A stretch of 64,000 bases of DNA from Lithodes maja (Eukaryota > Arthropoda > Malacostraca > Decapoda > Lithodidae): positions 150,093-214,092 of the forward strand of contig JBAKBP010001416.1 of NCBI GenBank assembly GCA_037953745.1. Reading direction: 5' to 3'. Shown piece by piece: positions 1 to 10,397 of the stretch. Position 1 is the first letter of the stretch; every line of letters begins with the position of its first letter. A model generated the notes under the pieces. That model made no database searches, was not told the DNA's origin, and saw only the letters and a program-made list of their open reading frames with translations. The position numbers and the translations under genes are program-made.

Positions 1-933
1 GTGTTGCGAGTGAGGGCTTTTGCCTGTTGCCCACCCCAACACTGTGCTATCTTTGCTTGACTTTGAGAGGATCGCCAGGAGAGAACCAGATACTAGTGAT
101 CTGGATCTCTCAAGAGAGCATCCCGTCAATTACCGTAATTTGGCCGCACAGTCTTAAGGACCTCGCTAGGCTACGAGCCGCTTGCTCAGCCATTGTCTCT
201 TAACCTTGGATATCCCAGCTAGACTTTGCTCGACCAGCAGATACAGTATAGTATTGAAGCTTCTCCTTATGTATATTATTGTTTAAGCATTATTGATTTC
301 ATGTGTGGCACGCTTAGCTACTTCAGAGATTAGTGGCCCACGAGCACAATCTTAGTAGGCTATTGCCAGTGCATTGTCGGAGTACTTCTTCTTAATGTTT
401 GCCATATCCTATTGCTTATTCTTATAATTCTTCTTATGTCAATTTAAAGCCTTTAATTACCAGTGAGTTATTCATTAAATTGCTGTTCAAAATCCGATAC
501 TTACTTCTTATGAGTATTCGAGAAGCATCTAACTTATCAGAAGATTCCTTGCTTGATGCTCGAGGACTATTGTTTAACGTAACGTAATAGTGCCGATCCG
601 AAGTAGAGGGTGGAGGACTTCTTAAGTTCTTAGTTCAAGGGTGGATTACTTCGGCTTCGGCCAACACTATTCTTTAGTGTTGTAGTACTTTCTTCTTTGT
701 TTGATTGTTGACCAGACTAGATAACTCCCGTCGTGTTATTAGTCTGTTGTGTGAAACGCTAGTACCGAGTTCTTGTATACCCCGTTATAGCAGATAGAAC
801 TCTGGAGGGTAGTGGCGTTTTTTGTTCGGCTGGCAGTACTCTGGGGTTGGGATCGTGTGTTTCCGTTGTGGCAGCGAGCCATACTCGAGTCCTGTGTAAG
901 AGCCCTAGTGTACCCGAGTGCCCGGTCGTAACA
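1..933 (+). repeat. 5' LTR, partial (3' portion)
   Basis: Collinear with 7070-8002. Visible differences are a small cluster of substitutions and indels within the first 60 bp and about four single-base changes or indels later. It ends in CGTAACA directly before the primer-binding site. Confidence 0.92.
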
Positions 934-935
934 AA

Positions 936-943
936 TGGCGACC
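936..943 (+). promoter_or_regulatory. Primer-binding site
   Basis: TGGCGACC lies two bases after the LTR end. TGG is the complement of a tRNA 3' CCA. TGGCGACC is the start of the tRNA-Arg-type PBS known from mdg1/412 gypsy elements; the tRNA identity is an inference from 8 bases. Confidence 0.65.
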
Positions 944-1147
944 TTGCTTAGGATTTTGTGAACCGTATAAATTTTTGCAGAGTTGTACAACATTTGTTTG
1001 TTCGTACTTTAGCGTACATATTGAAGAATATTTTTTTTTGTAAGGCAATTAGGAGAGCATTTAAGAGACTCCAGTTAATTTAGTAATTAGTGCTTACATA
1101 AGGGAGTTTAACACTTTTGTCTCGAGAATTTTTTGGTGAACTTCAGT

Positions 1148-4100
1148 ATGTCGTGCCCTAGTACTGACGAGGAGCGAGAGATGCTATTTGAGGAGGTGCC
1201 GTTAGTAACTAGTGAGGAGGATGCTAGACTTTTTGTGAGTAAGCGGTACCACGTGACGGAGGAGAGGCTGACTGGGGTGAATGTTTATGGCTTGCACCTG
1301 ATAGCCAAGGTTTTGGGTCTATCCAATGTAGGAGGGATGTCCAAGGGGGAGCTGATTTCCTGGGTGTTGCGTGGGCGACATGGGGTTTCGGAGGAGAGGG
1401 CGTTTGGGGGGGTTCCTCCCCAGATCCCCTCTCACTCGACTCCCACAGTGCCGTCCACTCAGTTGCCGGAGGTTAGCACTCTCCCACAGAGGGATGAGCA
1501 TTGGAAGATTGGAGTGCCCTCGGGCGGTGCGTATGGTGGTTCCCCAGTTCTTGCCCCCCCTCCTTCAGTAGTGGCAGCTCCCTCTTCCGGCCTGTCTCCT
1601 GAGATGATATTTAAACTCGAGCTTGCTAAAATGGAGAATGAGTCTAGGAGGCATGAGAAGGAGATGGAGAATGAGGCTAGGAAGCAGGAGAATGAGACTG
1701 AGGTTAGGAAGCAGGAGAATGAGACTAGGAGGCATGAGATTGAGGTTAGGAGGCACGAGGCTGAGCTTAGGTACGACTCCGAGAAATATTGTGCTCAGAT
1801 AGACTTAGATAAGACTCGTGCAGAGTCGACAGGGATTCGGATGGGCCGGGAGGGCCAAGTAAGAGAACAGTCCTTGTCTCACTTAGTCAAATTGGTGCCG
1901 GCATTTAGTGAAACTGAAGTCACAGAATTTTTTAATCGTTTTGAGAAGAAGTGTAGGGAGCATAATTGGCCTGAAGAGAAGTGGGCAGCTCTGGTCTCCT
2001 CAAGACTTACGGGTAAGGGTCTGAGGGCTTATGATGCACTGCCTTTAGAGTCTTGCATTGACTACCCAGAATTGAAGAGAGCTGTCCTACGGGCATACGA
2101 GTTGCAACCAGAAACATATCGATTGAAGTTTCGGGGTGTTACAAAGACTAGGGAGGCGACCTTTCTTGAACATGCCCGGGACTTAAAAGATGCACTTACA
2201 AACTGGACACGTTCTGAGAAAGCTGAGACGGCCGAACAGTTGACTGAGCTGTTTCTGCTCGAGCAGTTTTATAAGTGTACAGGTGCAGAAATGACTTTAA
2301 CTATTAAAGAAAAGAATCCAAAAACTCTACAGGAGGCAGCTGAGATGGCTGACCTCCGGCTATCATTAATTCGTGGGTGCGGGTCTGCCCAGCGTAGTGA
2401 GGCAGGTAACAAGGGGCGTGACGCCCCACCCCCCCGAGTTAGTAATATATCTTATGCAAACAAGTACAAGAGTTATGATACCAAGACTGACCACAAGACT
2501 AGCACCGTCCCATTTAAGAAGGGGCCGGGCCCTTCCCAGTACCAAGGGAAGCCCAAAGGGGAGTTAGAGTGTTATCAATGTCATAAAAAGGGGCACTTTG
2601 CAAGAGTCTGTCCTAGCAAACCACCTACAGCAGCTGTGTCTTTGGCCTGCAACATTGGTGTGTCTCTGAAGCCTTCTGAGTTTGCCCGGGGCAGTTCGTC
2701 AGAGGCTGAGGCACAGCCAATGCAGAAGCACCTGGGAGGCTCGAACCCTGCTCAGGATGTTTTTTGCGACCATAGAGGACGGGGTTGCGTGATGTGGGCG
2801 GGGCGCAAGCATGGAGTAGAGGTCTTGCGTGATACAGGTGCTTCCCAGACTTTGATGAAAAACTTGACTGGCTACCCTATAAATGCGGCTCGGGTGGTGG
2901 TGGTGCAGGGTATTAATGCAACTCGGTCATACCCGCTGGTGCGGTTGGAGTTGGAGGTGGATGGTGTGGCACGTGAATTGGATGTTGGGATTGTGGAGAA
3001 ACTGCCAGTGGAGGGCGTCGACCTTCTTCTCGGCAACGACTTTGCAATGCCCGCTTCTGAGGTTCTACCCTTAGTCGTTGCCGAGAGGCCGGCCGACGTG
3101 AGTAGGGAAGAGCGAGAGTGGGTCGAGCGGTGCCAGGCACAACCCATGGCGTGTGCTGTCACCCGAGCTCGGGCAGCTAAAGTGTCACAGCCTAGTCCTC
3201 CGTCTTCAGACCAGCAGAGGAACGATCAACAGGAGGAGGCTAAAGCTGGAGTTGGTTTTAAGAGTTTTGACTCGGCGGCTCTCCTGGGTGATTCAGTATT
3301 AGCACCATTACTTAGTTCTGGAGTAGCCCCTGGGCCTGTCATCGAGAGTGACGAGGCTGGGCATGACGAGTCTCCACGACAGCAACGTTATGAACATCGA
3401 GAGAGACAGAGGGAGCAGCTCAGTATCGGGGAGGGTCATGCATTGCTCCGGGAGCAGTTAGATCGCTTGGCACCCTCAGATATACGTCGGTTGCAGCTGG
3501 AGGACCCTGAGCTCCAAACGTGTGCTAATGGAGCTGTGGAGCTCGACGAGGACGGTGATGCACAGCCGGGAGATTTTTTTTATTTAGATGGCATCCTGTA
3601 TCGGCGTTTTCAAGACCCTAACCGTAGCTGGAAGATGGGGTCCGGGGTAGTGGACCAGTTGATGGTGCCGCGGGAGTGCAGGGATAGCCTACTGAGTTTG
3701 GCGCATGACACACCGCTGGCAGGACATTTGGGGGTAAGAAAAACGGTGGCGGCTTTGGGGAAGTTGTTTTGGTGGCCGGGGATGAAGTCTCATGTGCAGT
3801 CCTGGATAAACTCATGTGATATTTGTCAACGGGTCGGGAAACCAAACCAAGTTATTCCTAAAGCTCCGTTGCACCCTATTCCTGTAATTGGGCCACCTTT
3901 TAGTAAGATTGTTGTTGACATGGTTGGTCCCCTCCCTCCCACAAAGGCTGGTAATAAATTTTTGTTAACCATCATGGATGTTGCCACTAGATACCCCGAT
4001 GCATACCCCATGAAAAACGGCATGGCTAAGACGGTAGTCAGTAACTTGTTGTGGTACTTTTCAAGGTACGGGTACCCGGAGGAGATTCAGTCTGATCAGG

Positions 4101-5674
4101 GGTCCAATTTCACCTCCAATCTCTTTAAGCAAACAATGCAACAGCATGGAATACGGGCGGTGGTATCGTCAGCGTATCACCCTGAGAGCCAAGGGGTGCT
4201 TGAGCGGTGGCATGCCACCCTTAAAAGCATGCTCAGGTGTTATTGTGCTGATAACGGAAGAGATTGGGATCTTGGATTGCCGTATGTACTGTTTGCTGCT
4301 CGGGAAGTGCCTGGTGAGAGCCTGGGATTTAGTCCAAACGAGCTGATTTTTGGACACCGAGTCAGGGGCCCCCTTAATATGCTGCGGGAAATTTGGGAAG
4401 GAACTGTGCCGCCTTGTTCCTTGTTGAAGTATGTGTTTGAAAGCCGTGAGCGCATGCTTAAGAGTCTGGAGATGGCAGGTCGGAATTTAACAGGGTCACA
4501 AGCTTTAATGAAGGACAGGTATGATCGCAAAGTGAAGCTCCGGGAGTTCATTGTGGGACAGGAGGTGTTGATTTTGTTGCCTTTGGTGGGTAACCCCTTG
4601 TCGGCGAAGTATACTGGACCCTATAAAATTGTGGAGAAAATTTCGGACCTAGATTACCTTGTTGCCACTCCAGACAGGAGGAAGAAGAATCAGTTATGTC
4701 ACGTGAACCTGATAAAAGAGTATGTGAGGCGCCCCTCTGAGCCTCTCACTGTCCCTGTGTTGGCTTGTTGCGGCCGTGGTGGAGAAGGAGAGGGGGACAG
4801 TCAAGCTTCAGAGGAGGATAGCTGGGATCACCATGTTTCAGCGGATCAGTGGGCGGGGAACTCGAGCCTAAGGGCTGACGAGGCTATAGCCCATTTGCCT
4901 GAGCCGCAATTTGAAGCTATCCGTCAGTTGCTCGGTTCATACCCCACTGTATTTGCTGAACATCCAGGCCTCACTACTCAGGCTATGCATGATGTTGACG
5001 TGGGGCACCATCTACCCTTTAAGTCAATCCCATACCGTGTGGCCCCCATAAAACTACCCGCTCTGAGGGATGAGTTGGAGTATATGCTCGGTAGAGGGTT
5101 GATAGAGAAAGGTACCGTTAAATGGACTTCCCCCGTAACACTGCAGCCTAAACCAGATGGCAAGGTACGCTTCTGTATTGATTTCCGTAGGCTAAACGGT
5201 TTGACTCCAACTAACCCATATCCTCTTCCTCGGGTTGATGATAGTGTTGATAAAATTGGTAATGCTCGGTTTTTGTCTAAAGTTGATTTAGTAAAAGGTT
5301 ACTGGCAAGTACCTTTGTCCGAGCGCGCTAAAGAGGTATGTGGTTTTGTGGTGGACGGGAGTACTTACCGGTGTAATGTTATGCCCTACGGACTTAAGAA
5401 TGCACCAGCAACGTGTCAGAGCCTGATGAATGAAAGTGAAAAGGACAATGATGTGCTGGGGCATTTCGAGATCTATGTTCCAGCCTATGGTCCGGTCGGT
5501 GTAGTTTACCCAGATCATTACCCTCTCGAGATCTTGGACCAGTTTCACAATCGGAATATGAGGCTGACCAGGTGGTCACTAAGGTTATTGGTATATAACC
5601 TGGACATAAGCCATATTGCCGGTTGTGACAACGAGGTTGCATGTGGTCGTTCAAGGGTATATGATCCTGGGTAA
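1148..5674 (+). CDS. Gag-protease-integrase-RT polyprotein (RT/RNase H internally deleted)
   Basis: One open frame of about 1,508 residues; ATG 1148 is preferred, since the frame is open slightly upstream but has no earlier ATG. In order: a charged, heptad-like N-terminal gag region; a CCHC knuckle (CYQCHKKGHFARVC, near residue 474); an aspartic protease motif DTGAS (near 562); integrase HHCC zinc finger (H..H near 852, CDIC near 888); integrase core with D in VVDMVG (near 924), D in QSDQGS (near 983) and E in GVLERWH, spaced D-35-E; a GPY module (KYTGPYKI). RT follows from about base 4900, with the FCIDFRRLN and SKVDL regions and MPYGLKNAPAT. After that the frame jumps to a sequence resembling the end of gypsy RNase H (YPDHYPLEIL, then LTRWSL and DISHIAGCDNEVA). 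The YxDD box and the RNase H catalytic region are absent. Integrase before RT is opposite to normal Ty3/gypsy order and matches Gmr1-type elements. Confidence 0.9.
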   Translation: MSCPSTDEEREMLFEEVPLVTSEEDARLFVSKRYHVTEERLTGVNVYGLHLIAKVLGLSNVGGMSKGELISWVLRGRHGVSEERAFGGVPPQIPSHSTPTVPSTQLPEVSTLPQRDEHWKIGVPSGGAYGGSPVLAPPPSVVAAPSSGLSPEMIFKLELAKMENESRRHEKEMENEARKQENETEVRKQENETRRHEIEVRRHEAELRYDSEKYCAQIDLDKTRAESTGIRMGREGQVREQSLSHLVKLVPAFSETEVTEFFNRFEKKCREHNWPEEKWAALVSSRLTGKGLRAYDALPLESCIDYPELKRAVLRAYELQPETYRLKFRGVTKTREATFLEHARDLKDALTNWTRSEKAETAEQLTELFLLEQFYKCTGAEMTLTIKEKNPKTLQEAAEMADLRLSLIRGCGSAQRSEAGNKGRDAPPPRVSNISYANKYKSYDTKTDHKTSTVPFKKGPGPSQYQGKPKGELECYQCHKKGHFARVCPSKPPTAAVSLACNIGVSLKPSEFARGSSSEAEAQPMQKHLGGSNPAQDVFCDHRGRGCVMWAGRKHGVEVLRDTGASQTLMKNLTGYPINAARVVVVQGINATRSYPLVRLELEVDGVARELDVGIVEKLPVEGVDLLLGNDFAMPASEVLPLVVAERPADVSREEREWVERCQAQPMACAVTRARAAKVSQPSPPSSDQQRNDQQEEAKAGVGFKSFDSAALLGDSVLAPLLSSGVAPGPVIESDEAGHDESPRQQRYEHRERQREQLSIGEGHALLREQLDRLAPSDIRRLQLEDPELQTCANGAVELDEDGDAQPGDFFYLDGILYRRFQDPNRSWKMGSGVVDQLMVPRECRDSLLSLAHDTPLAGHLGVRKTVAALGKLFWWPGMKSHVQSWINSCDICQRVGKPNQVIPKAPLHPIPVIGPPFSKIVVDMVGPLPPTKAGNKFLLTIMDVATRYPDAYPMKNGMAKTVVSNLLWYFSRYGYPEEIQSDQGSNFTSNLFKQTMQQHGIRAVVSSAYHPESQGVLERWHATLKSMLRCYCADNGRDWDLGLPYVLFAAREVPGESLGFSPNELIFGHRVRGPLNMLREIWEGTVPPCSLLKYVFESRERMLKSLEMAGRNLTGSQALMKDRYDRKVKLREFIVGQEVLILLPLVGNPLSAKYTGPYKIVEKISDLDYLVATPDRRKKNQLCHVNLIKEYVRRPSEPLTVPVLACCGRGGEGEGDSQASEEDSWDHHVSADQWAGNSSLRADEAIAHLPEPQFEAIRQLLGSYPTVFAEHPGLTTQAMHDVDVGHHLPFKSIPYRVAPIKLPALRDELEYMLGRGLIEKGTVKWTSPVTLQPKPDGKVRFCIDFRRLNGLTPTNPYPLPRVDDSVDKIGNARFLSKVDLVKGYWQVPLSERAKEVCGFVVDGSTYRCNVMPYGLKNAPATCQSLMNESEKDNDVLGHFEIYVPAYGPVGVVYPDHYPLEILDQFHNRNMRLTRWSLRLLVYNLDISHIAGCDNEVACGRSRVYDPG

Positions 5675-6158
5675 ATTGACACACGGGTAGCCTCCTGCTT
5701 TGGTTTGAGTAGTATTTTGCGCTTGGTGCTTGTTGGCTCGCGGTTGTAGCCCAGCGTATTGGGTCGTAAAGCAGGAGTTGAGCGTTTGGTATAGAAGAAA
5801 AATAGGCTGCCCTTATAGTGCAGCCGGAAAAAACATATTAAAATATAAAAAATCATATAAAAACTCTTTCTTTTTGATGAAGATAATTGTATAAGTTTGT
5901 CATAGCCTATAAGGTTTGAGTAGTCCACGAACTATCAAACGGCTGAGCTGCTGTAAGCTCGCTCTGGGAGCATGATATTATGTCTTTTACTATTGTTGGG
6001 AGGAGTTATGAAATGTGAATTTTTTTTTTATAAGATGTGTTTTAGTGATAAACTCAGCGTTGTTTTAGTGCCATGCGGTCGCTGGGTGTGAGGGGTTTGA
6101 TGGGGTTCTGTATATCAGATTTTAGCTCAGGGTTGAGCAAGTAAAATCTTGGGGGAGG
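5675..6158 (+). other. LTR-element 3' non-coding region with polypurine tract
   Basis: There is no coding frame between the polyprotein stop and the 3' LTR. The last bases, TGGGGGAGG (6150-6158), form the polypurine tract that primes plus-strand synthesis, directly before the LTR start TGTGACG. Confidence 0.75.
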
Positions 6159-8002
6159 TGTGACGCATGTCGAGTATGAGCATGCTGTACAGAACGCCCA
6201 GTCAGGCCCCACCCTCGCTAGGATCGTCAGGGCAGGAACTTTGGCTGTAGTCTGTGTAGAGTTTCCTAACTCAGTTTATGTGAACCGTTGTACTATAAGT
6301 ATTATCATTATGTATTTTGTTTTCTTCTAAGTCAACGAGTTCTATTTTATATCATTAGTTATAAGTATTGTGTGTGGGACTTATATACAATGATGAGAGA
6401 GAGAGTTATGTAACGACGGCCAGTGAGCGCGCCACGAGGTGTGTAGGCCTCACTCCCTCCTCCCTCCCCCCTTCCTCCCTCTCAGCGCGTGGGAAGTTCT
6501 TTGTCGATCCCAGATTGAGAGAGAAGATGACGTCATGATTGCCAGTGGGCGGTCCTTAGTAGTTGGCGTTATGCTCACTAAAGGGCCGAGTATAAAAAGG
6601 GAGGTCCCGCCGCATTTTCCTCAGAACTCATCAGGCAAAGCGACCTCTCATATCCCTTGCAACTATCCATATTCTTCCGACTGATGTGAACTTTCTCTAC
6701 TCTCTGAACAGCCTATCTTCTTCTCTTCTCGTCCCTGTTTAACCTCCATGACCCCTTTGGTGCAGATTTAGTCAGCCAAAGTATTATCGCTTGAGTTCTC
6801 ACGAGATAAGTGCCTGTTAGATAGCCTATTTTTGGAAGGGTTAACTAGAATAGGATTGATTGATGTTTGTTGCACTCGTATATGTATTTCCCTGTGTACT
6901 ATTATTCATGTTCCTGTTTTCTGCTGGTTTAGGTAATGCTAGACTGGGATAGGGTTCCTCGAGTTGTGATTTCCTATGAGTGCTAGGTTGGTTGAACCAG
7001 CACAATTGCAACGGAGACGTGGGAAGCCTAGGGGGTCTTTTTGATTGTGTACCGTGGGAGTTTAGCACTGTGTTGCGAGTGAGGGCTTTTGCCTATGCCA
7101 CCCAACACTGTGTTATCTCATTTGCTTGACTTTGAGAGGATCGCCAGGAGAGAACCAGATACTAGTGATCTGGATCTCTCAAGAGAGCATCCCGTCAATT
7201 ACCGTAATTTGGCCGCACAGTCTTAAGGACCTCGCTAGGCTACGAGCCGCTTGCTCAGCCATTGTCTCTTAACCTTGGATATCCCAGCTAGACTTTGCTC
7301 GACCAGCAGATACAGTATAGTATTGAAGCTTCTCCTTATGTATATTATTGTTTAAGCATTATTGATTTCATGTGTGGCACGCTTAGCTACTTCAGAGATT
7401 AGTGGCCCACGAGCACAATCTTAGTAGGCTATTGCCAGTGCATTGTCGGAGTACTTCTTCTTAATGTTTGCCATATCCTATTGCTTATTCTTATAATTCT
7501 TCTTATGTCAATTTAAAGCCTTTAATTACCAGTGAGTTATTCATTAAATTGCTGTTCAAATCCGATACTTACTTCTTATGAGTATTCGAGAAGCATCTAA
7601 CTTATCAGAAGATTCCTTGCTTGATGCTCGAGGACTATTGTTTAACGTAACGTAATAGTGCCGATCCGAAGTAGAGGGTGGAGGACTTCTTAAGTTCTTA
7701 GTTCAAGGGTGGATGACTTCGGCTTCGGCCAACACTATTTCTTTAGTGTTGTAGTACTTTCTTCTTTGTTTGATTGTTGACCAGACTAGATAACTCCCGT
7801 CGTGTTATTAGTCTGTTGTGTGAAACGCTAGTACCGAGTTCTTGTATACCCCGTTATAGCAGATAGAACTCTGGAGGGTAGTGGCGTTTTTTGTTCGGCT
7901 GGCAGTACTCTGGGGTTGGGATCGTGTGTTTCCGTTGTGGCAGCGAGCCATACTCGAGTCCTGTGTAAGAGCCCTAGTGTACCCGAGTGCCCGGTCGTAA
8001 CA
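6159..8002 (+). repeat. 3' LTR (complete, 1,844 bp)
   Basis: Runs from TGTGACG after the polypurine tract to CGTAACA. It contains a TATA box at 6591 and a plausible initiator about 30 bp downstream, so U3 would be about 6159-6620. The downstream 933 bp is duplicated as the 5' LTR at the window start. Confidence 0.88.
6591..6598 (+). promoter_or_regulatory. LTR TATA box
   Basis: TATAAAAA lies in a GC-rich context, with TCAGA initiator-like sequence near 6620. It is the likely RNA polymerase II promoter of the element; the cognate 5' LTR copy lies before the window. Confidence 0.6.
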
Positions 8003-9229
8003 ACTTCCAGAATATTTTTGGATTATCCTTCACATTTCTAGCTATCTCTCTCTCCCTCTCCTTCACCCCCCTCCTTGTTTCCCACCTTATTTTATTGTTT
8101 ATTTGTCTGCGTTCCAGATCCACTTCCTTAGCCTCTATACTAGACCCCCTGTTCTTTTTTAACAATTTTAATCTTTCCCACAATCATTTCTTTCTTCTAA
8201 TCAATATCCAAAGCTTTCTTTTCATTGGCAATTCTGGGTTAGTTCTTTTCCTCAATTTTGTTTTATCCCTATATTCCCTTACTGGTACACTTTTGGATAC
8301 GGCATTCTCCAGTTTGACTCTAATTTTCCTCCAAATTCCTTCAGCGTCTTCACCGTTCAAGTATTCCCCCCAGTCAATGTCCAAACACCGTCTCAGCAGC
8401 TCATAATCTGCTCTATCATACATGTATATTTTTCTATTGCTTCTATTATCCCTCTCTGATTTTAATGCTACAACTAAAGCTTATACAGGCATGGTCACTA
8501 CGACCTATAGGGCTATCCACATTAACATGTTCCACTATATCCTCTTCATTGCTAAAAATCAAATCAAGTACACTCCCCTGCGTCCCATCTCTATATCTTG
8601 TCATCTCTACAATATGTTGCGTTAAAAAACAATCTCTCACTTTCTCTATAAACTTATTTTCCAGGCTACCCTGTCCCGCTGGAGTAGTACAATTTGCCCA
8701 GTTGATCCTTGGCAAATTGAAATCTCCAATCAAAATTTTATATTTGTTCTCTCTATTATCTATCTCCTCCATTGCTTTCAGTAGGTTACCATCCTCTCCC
8801 CTGCTATTATTTGGGTTTCTATATATATATAGAGGCAATTAGAATTGATCCTCATACACATTTTACTTCAATACACAAATACTCACAATACTGCTGTCTC
8901 ATATCCACCTCATTAACCTTGAGCTCTTTTCTTACATAAATAAACAGTCCTCTTCCAACCTCTGCTCTAATAGCATTTCTCTCATATAACTCAAAACCCT
9001 CCAAACTATATTCCACCAGTTCCCTTTCAATTCTAGCATTTTTTGGTCTTACTTCCTGTAGGGCTATGACATCAGGTTTTTCCTCTTCATCCTGCAACCT
9101 ACATATCAGTTCTCTTTTCTTGTCCTGGGTAAACACATGCACATTACAAAACATAATCCTTAATCCATCTACCATTCCTTCAGCAATTACACCATCCCGC
9201 TCCTCCAGTCCGTACCCTACTCCCCCGTT
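8003..9229 (-). pseudogene. CR1-like LINE ORF2, endonuclease part, truncated by the LTR element
   Basis: Minus-strand frames encode an apurinic-type endonuclease: MFCNVHVFTQ start, ALQEVRP, ILIGDFNLPRINW, and a C-terminal SVLDLIFSNEED followed by GRSDHACISF. It continues into the linker before RT (8423-8003), which ends within NPKIFWKL where the LTR begins. Frame breaks occur near 8840 and 8440. RT is missing because the 3' half was separated by the LTR insertion and lies outside the window. Clade assignment as CR1-like rests on these motifs only. Confidence 0.75.
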
Positions 9230-9583
9230 AGCACTACTGGGTCTGCCTCTTTGTCTCCTGTCTCTCCCTGTATTTACCTATTTGTATTTACCTATTTGTA
9301 GTTTACAGGAATTGAGCAGCGCTCGTGTTGTCCTGTCTTAGTTACTTTATAATCAATCCATTTTACTTAGACAAGTATCGTAATGGATATTCCCAGTTCC
9401 CAGTATTTTGGACTAACATATCATAACTTATGTTGCCCTATTTCCATATTTACTTTTATCCAACCTAGATTTGAACATGTTAATGTTCCTCGCTCTCACC
9501 ACCTCCTCCTCCAAGTTGTTCCAAGTCTCTATACTCCTATATGGGAAGCTGAATTTCTTTGTGTCCTTACGACACCTCCACCC
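9230..9583 (-). mobile_element. 5'-truncated LINE 3' end (RT tail and 3' UTR)
   Basis: On the minus strand, from about 9583, the frame encodes RKDTKKFSFPYRSIETWNNL and then NMFKSRLDKSKYG, the usual C-terminal tail of CR1-like RT, then a stop and a short UTR. It ends in a repeated TTTACCTATTTG-type motif (minus: AAATAGGTAAATAC), like a LINE terminal repeat. It lies between the ORF1 and endonuclease regions of the neighbouring LINE, so it is probably a dead-on-arrival insertion. Confidence 0.65.
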
Positions 9584-10397
9584 CGTTCTCCTCCTCCGTC
9601 ACAACTCCCATCACATTCTCTCCCCTCCCTTCTACTCTTATAAACCACTTCCTCACTTTTCCGTCCCTCACTCTCCAGTAAAAATTTCTCTTATCCTCCT
9701 CATCCAACTTTCCATTATTTTCATCAGCCTTTTCTTGTAATTCCTTAATTTTTTTCCTTTGTTCTATACTCAAATCCTTCTTTAGTCTTATGTGTTTCAG
9801 TTTATCATTTGTATTTAGCCTCCAACTAAAATTTGTCACAGTCTCCGCCACTACCCTAGTTTTAAACTGTACCCTTATAGGTCTCATCTCTCCCCTTTTA
9901 TATCTACCTATCCTACTGACCTCCTCCACCTGCCCTTCCCATCCATATTCGTCCTCATCCACACCTTTCAAGACCTCCTTCACTGTCTCCATATCCCTCA
10001 CTTTTCTCACTCCATTATCATTCATATGAGTCTCTATATCTCCATACAAGATTACACCTCTATCCCTGTCCATGGCCTCCCTCACGACACTCTCCTTGTT
10101 CTTCATGACCCCTACAACTGCACTCTCAAAACTTTTTTTGGTCATATTCATTTCTTCCTTTTGCTCTTTCATAATATCCTCCAAATCCTTGACTTTTTGT
10201 TTACCTACCACCGTCCATGCAGTCGACTCCTTTACTTCCGTGAAACGTCCTTCGTATTCCTTCAATGCCATATTCTCTGCTCCCAGTTTATCTACCCTTT
10301 TCAATACCATCTCTAGGCTCTCATTAACTGCCAAAATAGGCCTGCATTCACTTCCTTCGCTAGGCCTATTCCCTTCCCCACCTGTCACACCACACAT
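9567..10397 (-). CDS. LINE ORF1-like protein (coiled coil plus RNA-binding type domain)
   Basis: An open frame of 276 residues. Residues about 20-90 are rich in heptad-like Leu/Glu/Lys and look like a coiled coil. The middle part (GVILYGDI, then RIGRYKRGEMRPIRVQF) and the following KDLSIEQRKKIKELQEK resemble the RRM plus C-terminal domain organisation of LINE ORF1 proteins that act as nucleic-acid chaperones. It lies upstream, on the same strand, of the endonuclease fragment at 8003-9229 and is probably ORF1 of the same element, separated by the small LINE tail at 9230-9583. The start codon is uncertain because the frame begins near the element's 5' side. Confidence 0.6.
   Translation of the reverse strand: MCGVTGGEGNRPSEGSECRPILAVNESLEMVLKRVDKLGAENMALKEYEGRFTEVKESTAWTVVGKQKVKDLEDIMKEQKEEMNMTKKSFESAVVGVMKNKESVVREAMDRDRGVILYGDIETHMNDNGVRKVRDMETVKEVLKGVDEDEYGWEGQVEEVSRIGRYKRGEMRPIRVQFKTRVVAETVTNFSWRLNTNDKLKHIRLKKDLSIEQRKKIKELQEKADENNGKLDEEDKRNFYWRVRDGKVRKWFIRVEGRGENVMGVVTEEENGVEVS

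Larger units (their letters stand above)
1..8002 (+). mobile_element. LTR retrotransposon, Gmr1-like (Ty3/gypsy class with integrase before RT); 5' end cut by window
   Basis: Bases 1-933 match 7070-8002, so these are the 5' LTR (truncated by the window start) and part of the 3' LTR. Between them lie a primer-binding site, one long polyprotein frame, about 480 bp of non-coding sequence and a polypurine tract. The LTR begins TGTGACG and ends CGTAACA, a short terminal inverted repeat. The element interrupts a minus-strand LINE exactly at base 8003. Outside the first 60 bp the LTR copies differ at only a handful of sites, so the insertion looks recent. The 5' target-site duplication lies outside the window and cannot be checked. 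Confidence 0.9.

Noticed and set aside
1..8002. Endogenous retrovirus
   Set aside because: No envelope frame; domain order and size fit a retrotransposon.
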